Source: Eurosta solidaginis (lineage: Eukaryota > Arthropoda > Insecta > Diptera > Tephritidae). Taken from it: a stretch of DNA of 64,000 nucleotides. The notes beneath the pieces are model-generated. The model did not search any database. It was not told the DNA's origin and saw only the letters and a list, made by a program, of their open reading frames with translations. The stretch spans positions 287,095,693-287,159,692 of the forward strand of contig NC_090319.1 of the NCBI RefSeq assembly GCF_040869045.1, in the 5' to 3' direction. Shown here piece after piece: positions 1-11,900 of the stretch (position 1 is the stretch's first letter; each line of letters opens with the position of its first letter). Position numbers and translations under genes: made by a program.

Positions 1-429
1 TTTCCACCTTCCAGCAGTTTTTCCAATAGAATATCACAATCTTTCGTTTACAAAATAGTGTTAAGTACAAAAGTTGCAGCTATGAAAATAAAACTTAAAC
101 GTTTTCAATTAAATAAATTATATTTCCAATTGTTTTTGTTTTATATTTCTGCTATATTCAAGTTCCCTATAGAAATTTAAAATCTGTATTTGTATTTGAA
201 CGAGAATTATACAAAGATGATTATTGGTTTCACTTTTGGCTTTTCCTCGCAGTGGTTCAATATTAGAATTTCGGGTTCATAACGGGCTGTGGGAAGCTGG
301 CACCACGAAATGCGAATTCTAATCTAAGTAGCTCGTTTGCCCAAGATATCTGTCAACAGTCATATGGTTGCCAATGCGCCAATTTTTTCTGGAATGACAG
401 CAAGCTCTTCATCTTTTCCTAATTTACCG
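1..429. other. gene-free AT-rich flank
   Basis: No open frame, repeat or RNA gene could be recognised here. The right part may be further eroded sequence of the retrotransposon fragment that starts near 430, but the match is too weak to claim. Confidence 0.4.
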
Positions 430-1130
430 CAAGACTTGCTTTTTCTACTTTAACTAATCGCCAGAAGGCAGAACTCACAGCGCGTTTCTTCAGGCTAATA
501 ATATCAATATCATCAGCATACGCTAGAAAGTATACGCTCTTATAATATATTGTACCATCACGGTTTGGTTCTGCTGTTAGAATTATCTTCTCCAGCATTG
601 CCCCAAAGAAATCGCATGAAAGAGAGTCCCCTTATCTGTGCCCTTGTTTGCTTTATAATGGCTCGGAGAGGTCCTTACAGATATGGTGGTGTCGCTCAAA
701 GTAATTTGGAAGAGCCTAATGCAGGGAAGTTAAATTCAGACATATCAGCATATCATCAGCTTCTTATCGCGCTGTCAAATGCTGCTTTGAATCAACGAAA
801 GGTTCATGAGTGTCCATTCTCTTGTCGTTATTCTTCTCCAGCATCTGGCACATTATGAAGATCTCGTCGATAGTAGATTCACCAGGTATGAAGCCGCACT
901 AATAGGGTCCAATCAGTTTTATTGACAATGGGCTGCAGTCTTTCGCACAGTACGCTATATAGAACCTTATAGGCGATACTAACCAGGCGGTAGTTGGCGC
1001 GGTTTGTGGGATCGCCTTTCATGTGCATTCCACATACTGCATTTAAACTTCAGTCTGGTGGCATGCACTCATCCGATCATATTTTGCATACGGTTTAATG
1101 CATGCTCTTTACCATCACTCAGCTCACCCT
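430..1130 (-). mobile_element. RTE-like non-LTR retrotransposon fragment, RT domain, decayed
   Basis: On the minus strand this aligns by eye, end to end, with about 10,690-11,400 of the better-preserved copy at 10.0-11.9 kb. Shared landmarks are the region encoding the RT palm (around 510-620), the block matching the 'GFRPGKST' region (around 870-930) and the segment upstream of it (around 1,020-1,130). Substitutions and small indels have destroyed every frame, so it is an old copy with no coding capacity. It lacks both the endonuclease part and the 3' end. The family assignment rests on the 2.9 and 10.0 kb copies; the clade (RTE versus a neighbour) is inferred from the RT and C-terminal motifs and was not tested by phylogeny. 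Confidence 0.75.
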
Positions 1131-2885
1131 TGGAAAACAAATTAACGTAACAAACATTTTGTGAGTTCAAAACCCCCCAAAATGAAAAAAATGCAAAATG
1201 TTTATTTTTTCAATGTCAGTGAATATCAATCAATGTAAAATATTTTTTCTTTTAGTTGAAAACCCCCTAAAATGAAAAAATCAAAATGATTCTTTTGGTT
1301 AAATAAAATAATATGAAACTTCTATTTTAATTTAGTGATAATGTACTAACAAATTTGTAAAGAACTCGATTCACTTAAATGATGTTTAGAAACAATGAAA
1401 TTGGTAAAGGGGCGCTATGCATTGATTTATCTCGTATCTGGCGGTTTCTGTGTTACAGAGGGAAATGGATTGCTTACCAAATTGACGGTCCCAGATTCAA
1501 GTCCTAAGGCAGGTTAGATAAATTGATTTCAAGCTCCAGTCTCTGGAACACGATTTCTTTGTACATTCAAGGAATCTTCAACTTCATTCAAAAAAGCTTG
1601 TAATTGAAAATATATGGGCATCTCGTGCACATACAATCATACGTCAAATTAAGCGACTATAATTTTGTAGTTTATAATTCCATGATGTTTTGTGTATACA
1701 TTTTCTCGCCATTGAAATTTTTAAGCCAATTGCTATGTATGTAATTATAATACATACATACATATTTTTAAATTTCCATACAATTTGTATCTTTTTGTTG
1801 TTGTCGCTGTCGGTTTAATAATAACTGTTGTTAGTTTGCTATCATTTGCATAAAATAAACATGAGCATATACATACATATGTAAATACACTACAAATGCT
1901 AATAAAAGGCGTGTAGCTATTTTCTTGATAATTTTATGAAAGATCTTAGCAGACGTGTTATACGTATGTACGTATGTACTTATATGTTAGTTTATATTTT
2001 GTGCGTTTTTGATTAGAGAATATCTACTTAAATATACATACTAACGTGTGTCTGTGATATGCATAAATATATTTTATTATCAACATCGGTACTCAATGCT
2101 CGACCTTTGTGATGTTCCGGCTTCGTAAGTGATATTTTCACATGCATACATGCTAGTGTTGTTACGAATATCACATTTTGACATTAGAGAATGCGCATGT
2201 ATAGAGATAACATGTGAAAAAGTTATTTTTCATAAATCATGGTATGAGTGTCTGCCAAATTCTCAAAACTGCAATAAGAACATTAGCTGGTTCATGCTGA
2301 AGATGGCCTTAAAAAGCACAGGGTGTACCAAAAGTTCTAAAACACACTTCGCAGTATATTGTGTAGGAGCTTTTCGGCCGTTAAATATAAAGAAAAATTG
2401 TAATATTCCCTCTTCCTCCTATGCGTTTCGATACTTCCTTATTTTCTTCAGGGAGTTTTCTTAAAAATAGTTTTTTTTTTTAATTGCATTAAAATACATA
2501 CGTTGTGATTTTTTTTAAAACCAATCAAATGATTTTTGTCTTTTATTATTTTTTCCAACCAAGTGCCGTTCCAATGACGATTTAAATACGACACCCTTAA
2601 ATGTTTACTAGTCCCATTATACATAGTTACTGTCTATGATGGAGTTAAAGCGCAAGCTGACTCAGCTGAGCAGCAACCCATTTTCAAGACAGACCACTTT
2701 TTGCATAAGAGCGAATGCCCAACTAACAATTCTGATCTCAATCCATTGTTTTGGTGAGTTAATACTTAATATATAGGACGAAATGCATACGGACATAGGT
2801 CCTTTCCCTTGTTGCTCCTTTGAATGGCGATTACCCTCGTTTAAGTTATCCAAAACATACCTTAATAATAACACTGTGTGACAGT
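1131..2885. other. gene-free AT-rich stretch
   Basis: It holds a short imperfect duplication near 1,170-1,290 (two copies of an AAAACCCCC-AAAATGAAAAAA phrase) and ACAT-type microsatellite traces near 1,740-1,770 and 1,865-1,885. Open frames at 2,129-2,464 and 2,662-3,042 show no recognisable domain and look like chance frames. Confidence 0.5.
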
Positions 2886-3892
2886 GAACGTGTGTATTGT
2901 GCGAAAGATTGAAGCCCACCGTGAACGGCTGATTGGACCTTATCAGTGCGGCTTCAGACCTGGTAAATCTACCATCGACCAGATTTTCACAATGCACCAA
3001 ATCTTGGAAAAAACCCGTGAAAAAAGAATCGACACACATCACCTCTTCGTCGACTTTAAAGCCGCCTTCGACAGCACGAAAAGGAGCTGCCTATATGCCG
3101 CTATGTCTGAATTTGGTTTCCCCGCAAAACTTATACGGCCCGCGCTGTTAGCTCTGCTTACTCCGAACTGGAAAAAGAAGAGGTAAAGATGGGTTTGATG
3201 GTGAATGAGAACAAAACGAAGTACCTGCTGTCATCGAGCAAAGAGTCAGCGCATATGCGCCTTGCCAACCACGCTACTGTTGGCAGCCATAATTTCGAAA
3301 TAGAATAAGACTTCGTTTATTTGGGAACCAGCATCAACACTAGCAACAACATCAGCACTAAAATCCAGCGAAGAATCAATCTTGCCAATAAATGCTACTT
3401 TGGACTAGGTAGACAATTGAAAAGTAAAGTCCTCTACAAGTCACTTATCGTACCCGTCCTGCTATATGGGGCAGAAGCATGGACCATGACAACAGCAGAT
3501 GTAGCGGCTTTGGGAGTGTTCGAGAGAAAAGTTCTTCGAAAAATTTATGGACCTCTACGCCTTGGCGTAGATTTAATGATGAGCTGTACGAGCTATACGC
3601 AGACATCAACATAGTCCAGCGAATTAAAACGCAGCGGCTGCGCTGGCCAGGCCATGTTATGCGAATGAAAGATGATGCTCCGGCCAAGAAAGTGTTTCTA
3701 TCGGAACCCGCCTATGGAAGCAGAGATAGAGGGCGGCCACCACTCCGTTGGAAGGACCAGGTGGAAAATGATTTAAACTCCCTTGGTGTGACCAATTGGC
3801 GCCGGTTGGCGGAGCGAAGGAGCGACTGGCGCGCCTTGTTGGTCGGCCATAACCGTTTAGACGGTTAAGCGCCAATTAAGTAAGTAAGTAAG
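2886..3892 (+). mobile_element. RTE-like non-LTR retrotransposon, 5'-truncated and internally deleted
   Basis: It encodes pieces of an RT-containing ORF2. At 2,905-3,150 the product carries FRPGKST and the palm motif LFVDFKAAFDS. Just after 3,140 the sequence jumps to the end of the palm (GLMVNENKTKYLL), so roughly the segment holding the catalytic YxDD box is deleted. At 3,320-3,565 comes the thumb region (LLYGAEAW, ALGVFERKVLRKIYG). After a frameshift near 3,565 the C-terminal domain follows (RLRWPGHVMRM, then RGRPPLRW) to a stop at 3,866-3,868. The 3' end is a short TAAG tandem tail at 3,877-3,892, typical of RTE-type elements. The hairpin-forming ACCGTTTAGACGGT lies just before the stop. 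It is a dead copy: the 5' half and the catalytic box are gone and the frame is broken. Confidence 0.85.
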
Positions 3893-4489
3893 ACAGAGAA
3901 CGTGTGCTCCTTTCGAGGCCTCCACAAGGAATCATAAATGACTAGTCTAGTTGAGTATACAAAAACTGCATACTTGGAATTTCGAATCAAAAACCCTTTT
4001 TCCAATTTCCAAAACCCTTTTCCCATTTAGTTGTTCGTTATTTCTACGTTTCTGCTTTAGTATATTTTTTGTATTAGATAAAAGTTGGAGATGATTTACA
4101 CACAAAGCTGGTTTTTAAGCCTAGGTGCCACGCTCTATGCGCTACTCCAAGCAGCCTTTTTCCCGTTTCGCGAAAAAAATGTTCTGTGGTGTACGTCGAA
4201 AATGTGTCAACAATATAAGCACTTCTGTTCTCAAATAATTACTCCAGCCATGATTTCAGATCGGAAATCGATTCCCCATTCCTTTCCTCAATTTCAATTT
4301 ATGTTGCCATCTCCGGATGGTTTGTCTTTCGTGTCTGAGGTGGTAAGTTGAGGTGCTAATAAGTATAGTACCCGCAATGTCAAGCATGGCATTTGCGGAG
4401 ACCGAGCTGCGGCTATTCGTAGGATCCAGTTAATTGTCGCTCGGTACTTCTGGAATTTCTTTGCATATGCTAATGTGAAAACTCGTCCC
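3893..4489. other. gene-free stretch
   Basis: Nothing recognised. An 88-codon open frame (4,085-4,351) has no known domain and no repeat partner in the window. Confidence 0.4.
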
Positions 4490-4690
4490 TCCTTGAGGAT
4501 CACGACTGTTGTGGGAGTGTTATCGTTGTTGATGATCCCTTTAAAGATATAGATACGGTAAGTTCCGATAACAAGCTCCATTATGGTACAAGCCCGACCA
4601 TCTCGGGAACGATTTAATATGACCACATCGAACCTTCTATATAGTTTCAAGAGGAACATGGGATCGTCAGAGCCAGGAATCACCACGGAC
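4490..4690 (+). repeat. dispersed repeat shared with 33.4 kb
   Basis: It shares a run of phrases in the same order with 33,395-33,560: GGGAGTG.TATCG, TGATG, 'AGATA..GATACGG', a TGGTACAAGCCCGACCAT block, CGGGAACGATT and ACCACAT. Both look like old fragments of one abundant dispersed fly repeat that I recognise but cannot name. No coding capacity is visible. Confidence 0.5.
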
Positions 4691-4800
4691 AGTAAATTTA
4701 GGTATATTCGATTATTTAAACAGCAATATATCGGCACTCTGATGTTTGTGAGTGTACCTAGCCTGTAGCAGCAATATAGGAATATTAAATATTTGTTTAG

Positions 4801-4925
4801 GGTACTCTTTTCTCCCGACGATAAATTCCTTTTGGAAAAAAAATTTTTTTTGAACATTTTTAATCATACCCCCATGATAATTGAATATTTTTTTATCAAA
4901 ATTTTTAAAAAATGCTGGCTGGGTA
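4801..4925 (+). repeat. right end of an AT-rich TIR/MITE-like family
   Basis: This segment begins GGTACTCTTTTCTCCCGACG and ends AAAAAATGCTGGCTGGGTA. The same start and end occur at 7,589-7,720, and a more diverged version at 22,012-22,141. The shared right terminus identifies a non-autonomous family; the left part of this copy is not recognisable. Confidence 0.55.
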
Positions 4926-5308
4926 GCGTATTATTCGAAATACAGAAAGTTGATGAACTGATTAGACCTTATCAGTATGATTTCAATACATCATGACACA
5001 GATTTTTCCGATACGCTAATACCCACTCAGCATTTAGGCGATTAAATTTTGAATTTGCCTACATAGCAATACAATTTGATTACTCTTTCTGACAAAATAA
5101 TCAGTTATCATACAATTGAACGAAGCAATAATCAAATATGAATACTTTTGACGATCAAAAACTGAAAAGCATTTTTCGATCACTTCGTGGAATCATTTTT
5201 GAAGTCTTTTTTTTTTTTTTTTTTTGTTTTTTTTTTAATGGACGCGCTGCCCTCAATGAAACCAGGCTAATCCTGTTCACGCGATCGATTTATATATATA
5301 TATAATAA

Positions 5309-6790
5309 CTTTTTTTTTATTTTATTTTTTATTTTTTTTTTGCCGAGTCTTTGATGGGCAGCGGTTTGTCAAGCGTCACGATCTGAGACTGCTCAGCTAC
5401 AGAAGAAATTTCATCAACCAAGCGTAATACTTAAAGAGAACAGAAGCAAACGTATTATACATTAATTTAGAGAGGTGGGAACAATCTTTTTTATAGAAAA
5501 AAGGGAGTCCGAGCTATCAAATGTGTTTGAGTGAGAGTTATAATCTTGGCATAAACGCCGAAAAGGTTCATTTTGTTCGAAATTCGTTCTACATTGTTTC
5601 AGCAGAAGAGGTTTGAAGTGTCGAGGGAACGCAAAAGTTCACTTCATTCAGAAGGAATGGGCTCGAAATTGATCCATTTAAAAGTTTTGTCATACATATT
5701 ACACCAAGCATTTCCCTTCGACTAGCAAGAGTTGGAAGATTGATAAGCTTTAATCGATTAGTATAAGGTGGAAGATTAGTTAAAGAGTCCCATTGGAAAT
5801 TTCTTAAGGCAAATAGTAAAAATTGTTTTTGTATTGATTCGAGACTGTCTGCATGGACTTGGTAACGCGGATTTCAAATTATCGAGCCGTATTCTAATAT
5901 TGGCCTAACTAATGTTGTAAAAAGTGCTTTAGTTATGTAAGGGTCGTTAAATTCTTTTGACCACCGTTTAACAAATGCAAAAGCACCTTTGCCTTTATTC
6001 ACTGTAGCATTAATATGAAGATTGAAACTAAGTTTTGAATCCATCATGACTCCCAAGTCAATAAAATTATTTATAGTTTCTAGACTATAGTTGTTAATTG
6101 TATATTAAGCTGGTGGCGAAAATCTCCGAGAAAAACACATGAATTTACATTTTTTGAGATTTAGCGGCATATAATTTACATTGCACCAGGTAACCAAGTG
6201 ATTTAAGTCCATTTTAAGCAAGGAATGTTCCTCAACCGAGGCACATGATTTGAAAAGTTTTACATCGTCTGCGTACATCAAGATTTTTGAGTATTTAATT
6301 GTACCAGATATATCGTTTATGAACAACAAGAACAGAATCGGACCAAGATGGCTGCCCTGAGGACACCAGAAGAAACATTGATGACTCCAGAAAGTGTATT
6401 TTTAAAGATTACTTTTTGCGTACGATAACCAAGATACGAAGAAATCCAACATATAGGACGGGGTTGAAAACCGAGTTGACTGAGCTTATGAATAAGTAAT
6501 GGGTGTGATACTTTGTCGAAAGCTTTACTGAAATCGGTGTAAATTACATCAGTGCGAAGGCCTTTTCTAAATCCATTAGAAACGTGGGTGGTAAATTCTA
6601 GAAAATTGGTGATAGGTGATTTGCCCTTACAGAAACCATGCTGCGAGCTTGCAATTATGAGGGAAATAGAGAATGTTAGCTGGTGGGTAAAAATAGCCTC
6701 AAATAACTTTGGGATAGCGGATAACTTTGCTATGCCCCGGTAGTTTTCTATTGAATGATTAAATTTTAATATTTCATAAAAACCAACAAG
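5309..6790 (-). mobile_element. Jockey-like non-LTR retrotransposon relic, RT and 3' end
   Basis: The minus-strand frames encode consecutive parts of an RT. At 6,317-6,802 are NYRGIAKLSAIPK, SSQHGFCKGKS and the palm motif YTDFSKAFDKVSH. At 6,105-6,329 is FINDI...MYADDVKLF, with the catalytic YADD intact. At 5,874-6,056 are the downstream LGVMMDSKLSF-type and RPILEYGSI motifs. Frameshifts near 6,330 and 6,105 separate these pieces. The region down to 5,342 still aligns with the 25.9 kb copy, and a T-rich/TTTTA tract (5,309-5,341 on plus) marks the A-rich 3' tail. The 5' half is missing. The clade is inferred from the palm and thumb motifs. Confidence 0.85.
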
Positions 6791-7588
6791 AAGAATAATC
6801 AAAAACTAAATATAATTTTTCAGTCACATTTTGGAATCATATTTGAATCAAATGTGTTTAGGTGATCAAAAATTTATAATCATTTTTAATTCAGCTTTCT
6901 GAATATTTTCAGACTATATTTGTTGACTGAATAATGAATTTTATACTTGTTAAAATTTTACTTATCATTGAAAGTCTTATTTTTTTCACATACACACATT
7001 TTCTCAATCATGAAGTTCAGAAAAAATATATATATAAAAATTTGATTTATATTCTTCAAGATGCTGCTCTTGACCGAAGATTTCCCCAAGCATTTCTCCA
7101 CCTTCGGCTTCCCAGAAAATACATAATAGTTGGACAATACAAAGGTTGTGAAATATCTGAACCCTAAGTAAGTGAAACTCTCTTGACACATGTACCTGGA
7201 TATGTCTTCAACATCCCGCACCGTATCGTTTTTTAAGATATTGACGATAATAGCTGATGTTGGATGTTGTAGTCGCAGTTTGTTTGCGAGTGACCTGTGG
7301 TTCAAATAGCTCACTTCCGCATGCTTTCTTCCCCTGATGAAATAAGGTTATTATGTAGTATCTTATTTTGGATGAGATTTGAAGAATAAATGCATCATAA
7401 TCGCATTCAAAAATCTCAACCAAAACGATTGAAATATGTGCACGAATATGATCAGAAAATGACTGTGAAAAGTAGTCAAATATTACTCTAAAACAATTAA
7501 AGAAAAATTTTACAATGATATAAAATATGAATAAAAAGTGTTTCGAAATAGGAATCATAAATGATTATTCAAGAATAATCACATTCAA

Positions 7589-7720
7589 GGTACATTTTGC
7601 TCCCGACGATACATTAATTTGGGAACAGAAAATGCTTTTAAATTTGAACGTTTTTAATCATCTTGGGATATGATATTTAAATATTTTATGATCAAAATTT
7701 TCAAAAATGCCGGCTGGGTA
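7589..7720 (+). repeat. right end of the AT-rich TIR/MITE-like family (second copy)
   Basis: It repeats the 4,801-4,925 segment: GGTAC, then TTTTGCTCCCGACGATA, GAACGTTTTTAATCAT, and the terminus AAAAATGCCGGCTGGGTA. It is the proposed right boundary of the 5.0-7.7 kb element. Confidence 0.6.
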
Positions 7721-8659
7721 ATGGAGTCTAAAATTATATTTTTTGAATAATTTATCAAATTTTGTAGAATATTTTTGCTTGTACTTATGAGTTTTATATA
7801 AAGTATAGCTATATGCAAGTTATTTAGTAATAGGAAAAATAAATATGTAGAATAACAATTTCAATATAAATAACGAGATAACTTTAGCATGCAAACGCAC
7901 ACACACACACACTTTCTCCAAACGTATCAATCTTTGTATATTTCGAATGGGCAGTCTTATTTACAATTTTAATTCACAATACAGCAGCCGTAATTAAATT
8001 AGAAGCAGTAGTTAAAATGAACGAGTGATGCGACCCTGAACGCATATAAATTGATTGTGCAAAAAATACAAATTATTATAGCTAACAACATTATAATAAT
8101 ACAACAATAAAATTGGAATAAAAAAAATAAAGTTCCAGCATATAGAAGTACATACATGCATATGTACATATATTCATCATTCGAAAATTCTACATTATCA
8201 GTGCTTGTCAAAAGTTGAAACGCCAATATAAATTTATATAATATATATATTATATATGGTACATAAATATTTATGCACATAAATATCAGTGCAATTATAC
8301 AACAAATGCTAATGAATTTAGTTACAAAAAGCTATTCAGCGGAATCGTGGGTTAGAGTTTGATAGCGCAGCAATTCAATGGGAAATGTGTGATTAAGGTA
8401 AGTAGTTTTATTTATATTTTTGTATAAACGGTTTATAATACACTTAAATGTGTAATTAATATTTTTTTTATAAATATATAGTAGCTTTTAAAGATTCACT
8501 CTATTCATTAAGGCAATTTATACAGTCAAAATTGTTGGTTACCTAAAATAAATAAAATGAAAAAACGAGACCCGGTCCACACATTAACATGTATTTGAGC
8601 GTGCTGTATTTGAATCTGCGACCTTTTCCGCTTAAATACCTCAAAAACATCTCGTGAAT
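7721..8659. other. gene-free AT-rich stretch with CA microsatellite
   Basis: A short CA run lies near 7,890-7,912. TA-rich sequence at 8,220-8,270 precedes a slightly less AT-rich stretch (8,285-8,397) that ends in a consensus-like splice donor AAG/GTAAGTAG. No coding frame supports an exon, so this is only noted. Confidence 0.4.
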
Positions 8660-9008
8660 TCGTAATTGAAAACTTCAGCACGCTCTCGACGAACAAAAGT
8701 CACGATCTAAAAATCAACCATCATATCTGTGCTGATGTATTGGTCGGAATTATGGACGGTTTCGGGAGATGATGAGATGACTCTGGGGGTGTTCGAAAAA
8801 AAGTTCTCCGGAAGATGTGGATAAGGACGCACTTGCCAGGATAGTATTTCAGTCGCCACCGTAGTTTAGAAGCATTGTTGGGGAGAGACAGGTCGACGAA
8901 GACTTAATTCCTCTTGGTGCTCTCAATGGGCCTCAGTTATTGCAGAACAGGTACAGGTGGCGTGGCTTGTTACGAAATCACCGCAATCTCTTAGGAGGAT
9001 ATATTACT
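8660..9008 (+). mobile_element. old RTE-like 3'-end fragment, divergent subfamily
   Basis: Translation of 8,730-8,815 gives VLMYWSELWTVSGDDEMTL then GVFEKK, which parallels the LLYGAEAW...ALGVFERK thumb motif of the 2.9 kb copy. Translation near 8,905-9,010 gives DLIPLGALNGPQLL and then YRWRGLLRNHRNLLGG, paralleling the C-terminal DLNSLGVTNWRRL...DWRALLVGHNRLDG of that copy. Frameshifts and stops lie between the two. It is therefore a decayed 3' end of a related but distinct RTE-like subfamily. Confidence 0.65.
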
Positions 9009-9565
9009 TAAAGCCATCGCGAAATGCTCCAGAAATCATCTTGAAATTATCGGTTGATAGTCCATTAGTTGTCCCGAAAGGATCACAAAAATAATTGTGA
9101 TATGTTCCGTACCCAAAAAAAATTTCAAGCAATATAGAAATATCCCCGAAATGATAAACTAATGAAATCACCCGAGAAGCGGTACCGAAATGATACGAAA
9201 AAGTATCTCGAAAAAATTTTGAGATAGTCCAGAAATTATCATGAAACAATCCCGAAAACAATCTCGAAATGACCTGAAGGTCGTCTCGTCCAAAAAGAAT
9301 TTTAAAGCCACCAGGGAACCACCTCGAAAAGATCCCAATGTAGTCTAGTCGAGAAATGATCTTTAATTATCCCGAAAATAATTTGAAGGTAGTCTCGAAC
9401 TGATCACGAAAATAGTTCCATAATAATCTGGAGATCAGAAAAGATTTCAGAACTATCCCGCACACAATCTTGATAGGATCCGGTAGTCTTGGTAGTCTTG
9501 TCCAGAAATTATCCCAAAAACAATCGCGAGAGGATCCGAAGGGAGCCTCGAAATGATATCGAATA
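9009..9565. repeat. degenerate short-period array, TCCCGAAA type
   Basis: Motifs such as CCCGAAA, CTCGAAA and TCGAAATGATC recur every 12-25 bases over about 550 bp, with variable AT-rich filler. Chance frames at 9,004-9,582 come from this bias and are not genes. Similar blocks, some in the opposite orientation, lie at 14.2, 36.7 and 60.0 kb. Confidence 0.6.
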
Positions 9566-10003
9566 AGGCACAAATTTATCACTATCTTTATGTAAATAAC
9601 ATTATATACATTATTAAGTTATTTAAAGGAAAGCGCATTGTGATCATTTGTATGCCATGGGTTGGATATTCCAGCCAACAGAAAAAAATATTATAAGATC
9701 CTAATTTAAGACGTCTGACAGTGCTATTAAAACCATTTCATTTTATCATTGCTAAATAAATTTGCTAGTATTCCGTGACCATGGCTGTTATTTCAGTCTA
9801 AGCCCATTTAATCCATAATATTCCGTTGTGAATGAGCACGTCGACTAAGTCGTAAATATTTACGACTAATAAGCTTGGTACAACTTCACATGTTAATCTC
9901 GCTTTACTTGAATTAGCTTGGCTACAACTGATTGCTTGCTAGCTAGCTGCTTTTTATAGTCTCTCCAGGCGAGGCATTTCCCTCCTTGGAGCTCCTACAT
10001 CAT
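9566..10003. other. gene-free stretch
   Basis: Nothing recognised between the degenerate array and the RTE-like element. Confidence 0.5.
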
Positions 10004-11900
10004 TACTTACTTACTTAATTGGCGCTTAACCGTCTAAACGGTTATGGCTGTCCAACAAGGCGCGCCAGTCGCTCCTTCGCTCCGCCAACCGGCGCCAATT
10101 GGTCACACCAAGAGAGTTTAAATCGTTTTCCACCTGGTCCTTCTAACGGAGTGGGGGCCGCCCTCTACCTCTGCTTCCATAGGCGGGTTCCGATAGAAAC
10201 ACTTTCTTGGCCGGAGCATCATCTTTCATTCGCATAACATGGCCTAGCTAGCGCAGCCGCTGCCTTTTAATTCGCTGGTCTATGTGGATGTCTGCGTATA
10301 GCTCGTACAGCTCATCATTAAATCTTCTTCGGTACTCGCCATCGCCATCGCGTAGAGGTCCATAAATCTTTCGAAAAACTTTTCTCTCGAACACTCCCAA
10401 AGCCGCTTCATCTGCTGTTGTCGTGGTCCATGCTGGACGGGTACGATAAGTGACTTGTAGAGTATGATTTTCGTTTGCCGAGAGAGGACTTTACTTTTCA
10501 ATTGCCTACCTAGTCCAACGCAATATTGATTCTTCCCTGGATTTCAGTGCTGATGTTGTTGCTAGTGTTGATGCTGGTTCTCAAATAAACAAAGTCTTTT
10601 ACTATTTCGAAATTATGGCTGCCAACAGTAGCGAGGTTGCCAGCAGGTACTTCGTTTTGTCCACATTCACCATCAAACCCATCTTTACCGCCTCTTTTTC
10701 CAGTTTGGAGTAAGCAGAACTAACAGCGCGGGTGTTTAGGCCGATGATATCAATGTCACCAGCATATGCCGGTAATTGCACGCTTTTATAGAATATTGTT
10801 CCAGTGCGGTTAAGTTCTGCAGCTAGTATAATTTTCTCCAGCATCAAATTAAAGAAATCGCATGATAGGGGGTCATCCTGTCTGAAACCTCGTTTAGTTT
10901 CGAACAGCTCGGAGAGGTCCCTCCCAATTCTGACTGAGCTGATAGTGTTGCTTAACGTCGCAGCCGTATAAGTTTTGCGGGGAAACCAAATTCAGACATA
11001 GCGGCATATAGGCAGCTCCTTTTCGTGCTGTCGAAGGCGGCTTTAAAATCGACGAGGAGGTGATGTGTGTCGATTCTCTTTTCACGGGTTTTTCCAAGAT
11101 TTGCGCATTGTGAAAATCTGGTCGATGGTAGATTTACCAGGTCTGAAGCCGCCCTGATAGGGTCTAATCAGCCGGTTCACGGTGGACTTCAATCTTTCGC
11201 ATAATACACTTGAAAGGACCCTATATGCGATATTAAGAAGGCTGATTCCGCGATAGTTGGTGCAGTATGCAGTATCCCCCTTCTTGTGGACTGGGCAAAG
11301 AACGCTTAGATTCCATTCGTCGGGCATGCACTCGTCTGTGCATATTTTGCGAAGAAGCTGCTGCATGCGCCTTACCAACTCCTCGCCGCCGTACTTGAAT
11401 AGCTCCGCAGGCAATCCATCAGCGTCCACGGCCTTGTTGTTTTTCAATCTGGTTATTGCTATTCTAACTTCGTCATAATCGGCGGGGGGACATATATTCC
11501 ATCATCATCGATTGCGGGATCGGGTTCGTCCTCTATGCGCGGTGAATCGCTGCCTCCGTTTGGGAGAGCAGAGAAGAGTTCCCTCCATAATCTAAGCACT
11601 CTGTGGACATCAGTTACAAGGTCGCCGTTTTCGTTCCTACAGGAGTTTGCCCCGGTCTTAAAACCTTCCGTCTATCGCCGTATTTTTTTGTAAAATTTTC
11701 GGCCGATATTCCTGGTGCCTTGCAACTCAGGCTCCTCGCACTCACGCCTCTCTGCTTTTGCTTTTTTCTTCCTGAAAAGGCATCTCGCTTCCCTTTTCAA
11801 CTCACGATTTCGTTCACACACTCCTCTTGTTGCGCTCGCTTTTAACGTAGCCTTGTAAACAGCCTCTTCTGTTTTCAACGCTGTAGTAGCGGCAGTTACC
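10004..11900 (-). mobile_element. RTE-like non-LTR retrotransposon, best-preserved copy (3' two thirds of ORF2)
   Basis: On the minus strand it starts with a basic pre-RT region (11,672-11,878). At 11,082-11,447 the RT fingers follow (NNKAVDADGLPAELFKYGG, VHKKGDTAYCTNYRGISLL, then FRPGKSTIDQIF). A frameshift near 11,090 leads into the palm. The catalytic region near 10,760 reads AYAGDIDIIG, so the first Asp of the usual YADD is Gly. The thumb (10,280-10,501) and the C-terminal RWPGHVM-type region follow, ending at a TAAG tail (CTTA repeats on plus, 10,004-10,017). The endonuclease is absent. The broken frame and altered active site make it inactive. Its 11,500-11,690 segment is the source type of the 94-bp array at 31.6 kb. 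Confidence 0.85.

Larger units (their letters stand above)
5020..7720. mobile_element. candidate TIR element, 2.7 kb, carrying a Jockey-like insertion
   Basis: The left edge TACCCACTCAGCATTT (5,020-5,035) is an imperfect inverted match (about 13 of 16) to the right edge ending in GCCGGCTGGGTA (7,720). The right 130 bp match the ends at 4.8 kb and 22.1 kb. Most of 5,309-6,790 is a Jockey-like relic that would have inserted into it. Imperfect direct copies of a ~55-bp phrase (ATCAAAAACT...GGAATCAT) lie on both sides of the relic, at about 5,152-5,205 and 6,798-6,850. No transposase was seen. The boundaries are inferred. Confidence 0.4.
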
